From: Begonia masoniana
Lineage: Eukaryota; Streptophyta; Magnoliopsida; Cucurbitales; Begoniaceae
Length of the DNA: 64,000 bases
Assembly (NCBI GenBank): GCA_022432975.1
Contig: CM039509.1
Coordinates: forward strand, 45,170,209 to 45,234,208
Direction of reading: 5' to 3'
In this document: piece after piece, positions 59,235 to 64,000 of the stretch
How the letters are laid out: every line of letters begins with the position of its first letter
Position numbering within the stretch: position 1 is the stretch's first letter
Notes under the pieces: model-generated
The model's database searches: none
Told to the model about the DNA's origin: nothing
What the model saw: the letters and a program-made list of their open reading frames with translations, nothing else
Position numbers and translations under genes: made by a program

Positions 59235-60890
59235 ATGGGGGAGAGGCGTGGAGGATGCTGTCCGCCTATGGATCTCTTCCGCTCCGAACCGATGCAGCTT
59301 GTGCAGCTCATCATCCCCATCGAGTCCGCTCACCTAACCGTCTCTTATTTAGGAGACCTCGGCCTCCTCCAGTTCAAAGATGTCTGTACGCGCATACACG
59401 CTCTCTCTCTCTCTCTCTCATCCTTAATTTGTTGCTTTGATACCGTTTTTCGTGTTTCTCGAACCCTACCTTCTTTCAGTTGGTTGTAATTTTGTTCGAT
59501 TGTTGTTGTTTGCTGCTCTTATTGGTTCAATACCGATGAAGTATCAATCGTTGGAATTAATAAGGTTTTGGAAAGTTTGATTGGTTGAGCTACGCGGGAG
59601 GATTATTGTTACTAATTGGGCTCCGTTGTGAGATGTCGAATGGATTTTCTTAGAAGATTATTGTAATTGGATGTGTGAATAAGAAATTGTTTGAATTAGG
59701 TTGTTTTGAGTTCATGAGCAGTGATTAAATAACCTTTTAGTTTTGCTTAGCATCCGCTATGATCAAGTAACCTTTTAATTTTACTTTTCATCTTTCGAAA
59801 TTGATTTAAAGCTCTCATGAGTAGCCATTGATAATATTTTATCGGTGGAACTGTAATGACTCAATCTGTCACTCTTCGGTTAGATTGCACTTGTCATGTA
59901 AGTTTATGACCACTTAGGATAGCCTCTTCCTTGCAAAATAATTTCTACTAGTTAAGTCCTATCTAAAATAATTGTTAAAAATGGTTTAAGTGGAAGCCTC
60001 TTTTGGGGATGACCCGTGCAATGCGGCGACTTGAGAAGCTGTTACATTCCAAGGACAGGAGTAGCAGGGTCACCCAGCTGGGAATGATGGGCATTCGTGA
60101 CCATTTGTTTAAAAGAGAGATGGGTTGTAATGACTCAATTTGTCTGATATCGTGTAGTCGAACTACTCATGTGGGTCTATGACACTTGGAATCTCTTTCC
60201 CATGTGAGATAGTTCTTAGGGCGAGCAAATGTGGTTGTTACAAGAACCCAAAATATTGCAGGAGTCTTGTAAATAACAAAGTTTTAAGCTATTGCTTGAA
60301 GGATGAGAGATGTTTGAGGGATGAGCTTACCTTTACCCGTCTTGGTTTCTCCCAATCTTTTTTTATTGCTTAATTATCCTTCTCACGTAATGTTTCTAAT
60401 GAATCATCATTTTCCAGCTCAATTCAGAGAAGAGTCCGTTTCAGCGAACTTATGCTGCTCAGGTATGTTGTACTTCCATCTTAATTGTTAATAATATTAT
60501 TATATAGTGGAGTTGCAGTCGCATTAGTTTTTTAGTCATGTGAAGTTGTGTTTTTTTTTAAATAATTGGGAGAAAAAAGGAAAGATTTTCTCCTGAAGTT
60601 ACTTTATTTCCAAGCAACATGTGAATGATACACAGAAATGACTTACATTAGATTTGTTATAGTTGCAGACTTGTATGGCGTATAAATTGATTATTAGACA
60701 TATACATGAACAATTATTGACGCATGATACCTGTAACATGATCATTGTCTTCATAAAGTTTTGTTTATCTGTACTTTGCTGTGCAGTATTATATTCATAT
60801 GCGATCTACTCTTTAACTCTCTATTCACTTTAGATTAAGAAGTGTGGAGAGATGGCACGCAAATTGCGTTTTTTCAGAGCAGATGCAAAG
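59235..60890 (+). pseudogene. VHA-a: V-type proton ATPase subunit a, first three exons only
   Basis: Subunit a is the membrane V0 subunit of the vacuolar/endomembrane proton pump. Exon 1 (59235-59381, 49 codons) encodes [20 protein letters not shown] and [13 protein letters not shown]. Exon 2 (60418-60462) encodes LNSEKSPFQRTYAAQ. Exon 3 starts at 60834 with IKKCGEMARKLRFFR. These are the strongly conserved N-terminal exons of plant VHA-a, all phase 0. After FFR the family sequence stops, and from about 60893 the DNA is the duplicated intron-21 retroelement. The full protein is about 800 residues, so over 90% is missing. A complete copy probably starts just past base 64000, because the spacer before this exon is repeated at the window end. 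Confidence 0.88.
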
Positions 60891-61644
60891 TCTGAAGTTC
60901 AGAAAGATGAGGAAGAAAGTGTTCTTCAGATAGAATTCCAGAAACCTATGATGCAAGAAAACTTCACTGGAAGAATAGTGATGATGAGGAAAGAGACGGT
61001 GGCAGAAAAAGAGGACGCTGGTGAGGGAAAGGTTGTAGCACTAACGGCGACAATAAAGAGGGCGACGACGGTGGAAAAAGAAGGGACGGTGCTGGGGAAG
61101 ATCAGAGACGCTTAAGGGAGTTTCGTCGGCAATTGTGGGAGGGAGAAGTGGCAGTTACGGGAGGGAGGTGGGTCTGGAAACCCTGGAAGTTGGACAATTT
61201 TTGTGGTTGATGAGCCTTCTAGGGTTACTTTTTGGGCCTCTATTGCTAGGCCTTGTAGTGGTAAAGCCATCTCTAGAATTTGGACGTCTGGAGGTGTAGG
61301 ATTTCTTAGTTACAAACCCAAGTCTACTTCATCTTCATTCACTCTAATTACTAATTTCACACAACAATCGGCGGCAACAAAAGGTCCTTGGAAACCTCCT
61401 TTGTTTGGGGATTGGATTAGCAGATTAGAGTTGGAGTTTTCATTTCCTTTCCATGATCATAGTGGTTCAAGCTCCTTTTGTTATGGATGATAGGGACAAA
61501 AAAATTAAAATTGTTGGGCTGCTAACATTTCAAGTTGAAGGCGATTGGATGAGGGCAAAAGAAATTTGGGAAAGAAATGTAAAAAGAGTTTGTTTTTAAT
61601 TTTTTTTCACCTTGAGGACAATGTGTGTTTTAGGGAGGATGAAA

Positions 61645-61898
61645 TGATAAGATAGTAGAGTAGAAGTTAGTGATAGTTAGTAGAAGATAAAGGAGGTTAG
61701 TAAAATACTTGTAACTGAATTATATAAATACTAGGAGATAGAAACAAAAAGAACTATCTAGTACTTGGAGAGGGAAAATTAGGGAAATTCCATGGTCTCG
61801 AAAGCTTGGGAGTGTGTGTGAGTTAATGTCCTAGTTGTAGAAAGGACGTATCTGTATATTTCTACTAGATTTCTTGAACAAAAGTAAAGTTCCTATCA
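61645..61898 (+). repeat. Duplicated 3' LTR of the intron-21 element
   Basis: TGATAAGATAGTAGAGTAG to TTCCTATCA, 254 bp, followed by CAATA. It is the second copy of the LTR at 56692-56946. Its partner 5' LTR and gag were not included in the duplication. Confidence 0.9.
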
Positions 61899-61960
61899 CA
61901 ATACTCTGCATAATTGCTTCTGAAAAATTGGCTAATAATCTCTTTGGTATGTTTGAACAG

Positions 61961-63115
61961 GAGATTGAGAATGAGAAACTTAAGCTGGAATATGTTCAGC
62001 TTTCGGAGGAAAACAGTGGATTAAATGTCCAGAATCAAAAATTGGCTGAAGAAGCTTTGTATGCCAAGGAGCTTGCATCTGCTGCAGCAGTGGAGTTGAA
62101 GAATTTAGCTGGTGAAGTGACAAAGCTTTCTTTGCAGAATGCGAAATTGGAAAAAGAATTGTTGAGTGCTCGAGAATTGGTACATTCTAGAAGTTTACAG
62201 ACAGTTAATGGTGTCAATCGGAAATATAATGATAGCATAAGACCAGGGAGGAAAGGAAGGGTTTCCTGTCGTTCCAATGAAATCCCATCAGTATTTGGTG
62301 ATGACTTCAATTCATGGAATCTTGATATAGATGATTTGAAAATAGAACTGCAAGCAAGGAAACAACGAGAGGCTTCTCTTGAGTCTGCCTTAGCCGAAAA
62401 AGAGTTTGTTGAAGATGAATACTGCAAAAAGGTTGAAGAGTCGAAGCGAAGAGAGGAGGCTCTGGAAAATGATTTAGCAAATATGTGGGTTCTCGTTGCT
62501 AGGTTGAAGAAGGAGAGTGGAGTTGTTCCTGCCTTGAACAGTGAGGAAAGGCAAGGCAATGAAAGTAAGCGTAGCAACGATCCAAAGAACAATAACTTTG
62601 AAGGTGTTACCATCCTCAAGGAGAGTGAAATCTTGGACGTTCCAAAACCGGCAGAAGAATTTTCCAAGGAAGAACCACTTGTTGCTCGCCTTAAGGTAAT
62701 AGATTACACGGAAAGAGTTTCAATATGATTACTTATTGATATTTGCTATATTTAAAAGTTTTTAAAAGATATTAATAGCCGATTCATCTGTTAGTAAATA
62801 TGGTTTGTTTTCAGGCACGAATGCAAGAGATGAAGGAAAAAGAGATCAAATACACGGGCAATGGAGATGCCAATTCTCATACTTGTAAAGTCTGCTATGA
62901 ATTGCAAACAGCTGCAATTCTTCTCCCATGTCGACATTTTTGTTGTAAGTCAGATTGAACTAAAAAAATAGAGGTCTATGAGTTATGTTTATCAAATTTC
63001 TCATGCTAATACTTTGGGGTTGACTGCAGTGTGTAAACCGTGCTCACTTGCTTGTTCTGAGTGTCCTATTTGCCGTACTAAAATATCTGATCGGCTCTTT
63101 GCATTCACATCTTAA
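61961..63115 (+). CDS. Duplicated kinesin tail and RING exons, possible chimeric gene
   Basis: Exons 61961-62695, 62815-62944 and 63030-63115 repeat the last three KIN-7 exons, keep all splice sites, and are open to the stop (316 codons). Protein changes from copy 1 are few: RKGRL to RKGRV, ESMRS to ESKRS, NNYFE to NNNFE. The RING cysteines and histidine are unchanged. The motor domain is absent. Upstream is the truncated VHA-a gene. VHA-a exon 2 ends in phase 0 (donor at 60463) and this block starts in phase 0 (acceptor at 61960), so splicing between them would yield an in-frame protein of about 380 residues. Whether it is transcribed cannot be told; it could equally be a pseudogene. Confidence 0.75.
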
Positions 63116-64000
63116 AATGAAGTTTTTAAGGTAATACAATACAAAACTATTGTCCTGATTATTTTTATTATGCTGAACTTTTGATGTTGTCTTTCTAAAT
63201 AAAGCTTTAGATTCAATTCATATAAACCGGGGGTCACCTTCTTGTTTCTTTGTCGCTACATATTTTTGCAGGGATTAGCTGTGATTCAGTTGATTGCTAT
63301 GAAGCGTGCAATTGCGAATTCAATTCTTTCATTAGTTTTTCTGTATCTAATCATTTAAAGCTGAGGAGTATATCCCAAGTGAAATACCAATTGAAGCAAA
63401 ATACGAACAGAAATTGGATTGGGTATAAAGAATGATGGTCTTCATTATCTTCAGACGCAGCACAGATCAAGTATGAAGCAGAATGTTTGTGTACATAATT
63501 ATAATTATATTATATTCTGAAAGTATACAAATTTTTTCAAATTGGAAATTTACCTTTATGAATTGAGGAACAGCTAAAGGAACAGTTCAAATCATATATG
63601 TAAGTAAATGTTTATCTCTAGAGTAATTAATTCATCATTTAAAATTGAGGTTGCCGTATCTCCAAAACTCTGTAAAATACCTAGTTACTATAGAAATAAC
63701 AAGAAAAATGTGAAAATCAAATTTCATTTTCTCTGCTGATGTAGCTTCTTCTGCAAACCGACTTTCTTAATTGAGGATATGACAATTGCTTGATTCCCAC
63801 TTCCCAGGTCGTTTTGGCTTCAAGAAAGAGTAATGCCATGACAAATGTAACCGTGTTTAATTTGAACTATTTGCTGTTTGGTTTATCTGTTGAAGGTGGG
63901 TCTTGCAAGTAATTAGAAAATTTAATAAATTTGGGGAGAATTAGAAAAGTGAAAAATAATAAATAAAGAAAAGCCGAAAAGATCAGGTTATGTTAAAAAT

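Larger units (their letters stand above)
60893..64000 (+). repeat. Second copy of a ~4.95-kb tandem duplication
   Basis: From TGAAGTTCAGAAAGATGAGG the sequence repeats 56049 onward and stays collinear to the window end, which corresponds to about 59063. Offset is 4844 at the start and 4952 later because copy 1 lacks about 108 bases (present at roughly 61307-61420). Divergence is low: single substitutions and small indels. The unit spans the retroelement tail, last kinesin exons, spacer and VHA-a start. Confidence 0.93.

Noticed and set aside
60852..61115. An independent 87-residue gene
   Set aside because: It is VHA-a exon 3 reading into duplicated retroelement sequence across the rearrangement junction.

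Overview
This is a plant nuclear window, most likely from a eudicot. It holds canonical plant retrotransposon lineages (Tekay/Del chromovirus, Athila-like, SIRE-like and other Ty1/copia, a Cassandra TRIM), a plant-type kinesin with GT-AG introns, and the start of a vacuolar H+-ATPase subunit a gene. Nothing in the sequence lets me name the species.

Positions 1-36801 are a nest of retroelements with no host gene. Two copies of one Ty1/copia family, both on the minus strand, act as landing pads. Copia copy 1 (780 to about 11195) is split by an LTR-retrotransposon remnant (1540-3806, imperfect target duplication GGGTT/AGGTT), a solo LTR (4453-7727, TTATC) that itself contains a SIRE-like solo LTR (4578-5787, AATTC), and a hAT-type DNA element (7894-11000, 8-bp duplication AAGAATAT) that contains another solo LTR (8164-10394, GGTGA). 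Next come an LTR flanked by 69-bp direct repeats (11218-13763) and a decayed Athila-like element (13786-22894). The 3' LTR of that element was split by a solo LTR (18009-21419, AAATA) and also carries 125 perfect copies of an 8-bp repeat (21632-22632). Copia copy 2 (23556-36801) was split by a nearly complete Tekay chromovirus of 10.1 kb (25646-35761, CCCAT) whose gag-pol frame is broken by only two in-frame stops.

Positions 36802-40735 are mostly unannotated AT-rich DNA. They include a complete 825-bp Cassandra TRIM (37365-38189, CGAGC) with a 5S-rRNA-like segment in each LTR, and a short hAT-like fragment.

Positions 40736-58163 are a host gene for a KIN-7 kinesin with a C-terminal RING finger. 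I could place 24 exons, which join without a frame break into about 1079 codons. Intron 15 is 7.36 kb and holds a rearranged Athila-like element whose internal region lies there in both orientations, a potential hairpin of about 1.9 kb per arm. Intron 21 holds a 1.75-kb LTR element (CAATA duplication).

Positions 59235-60890 are the first exons of a V-ATPase subunit a gene. The gene is cut off where a tandem duplication (period about 4.95 kb) begins. The second copy (about 60893-64000) repeats the tail of the intron-21 retroelement, the last three kinesin exons with the RING finger, and the intergenic DNA up to the window edge. VHA-a exon 2 ends in phase 0 and the duplicated kinesin exon starts in phase 0, so the rearrangement has created a possible chimeric VHA-a/kinesin-tail gene of about 380 codons. 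The complete V-ATPase gene should begin just beyond base 64000.
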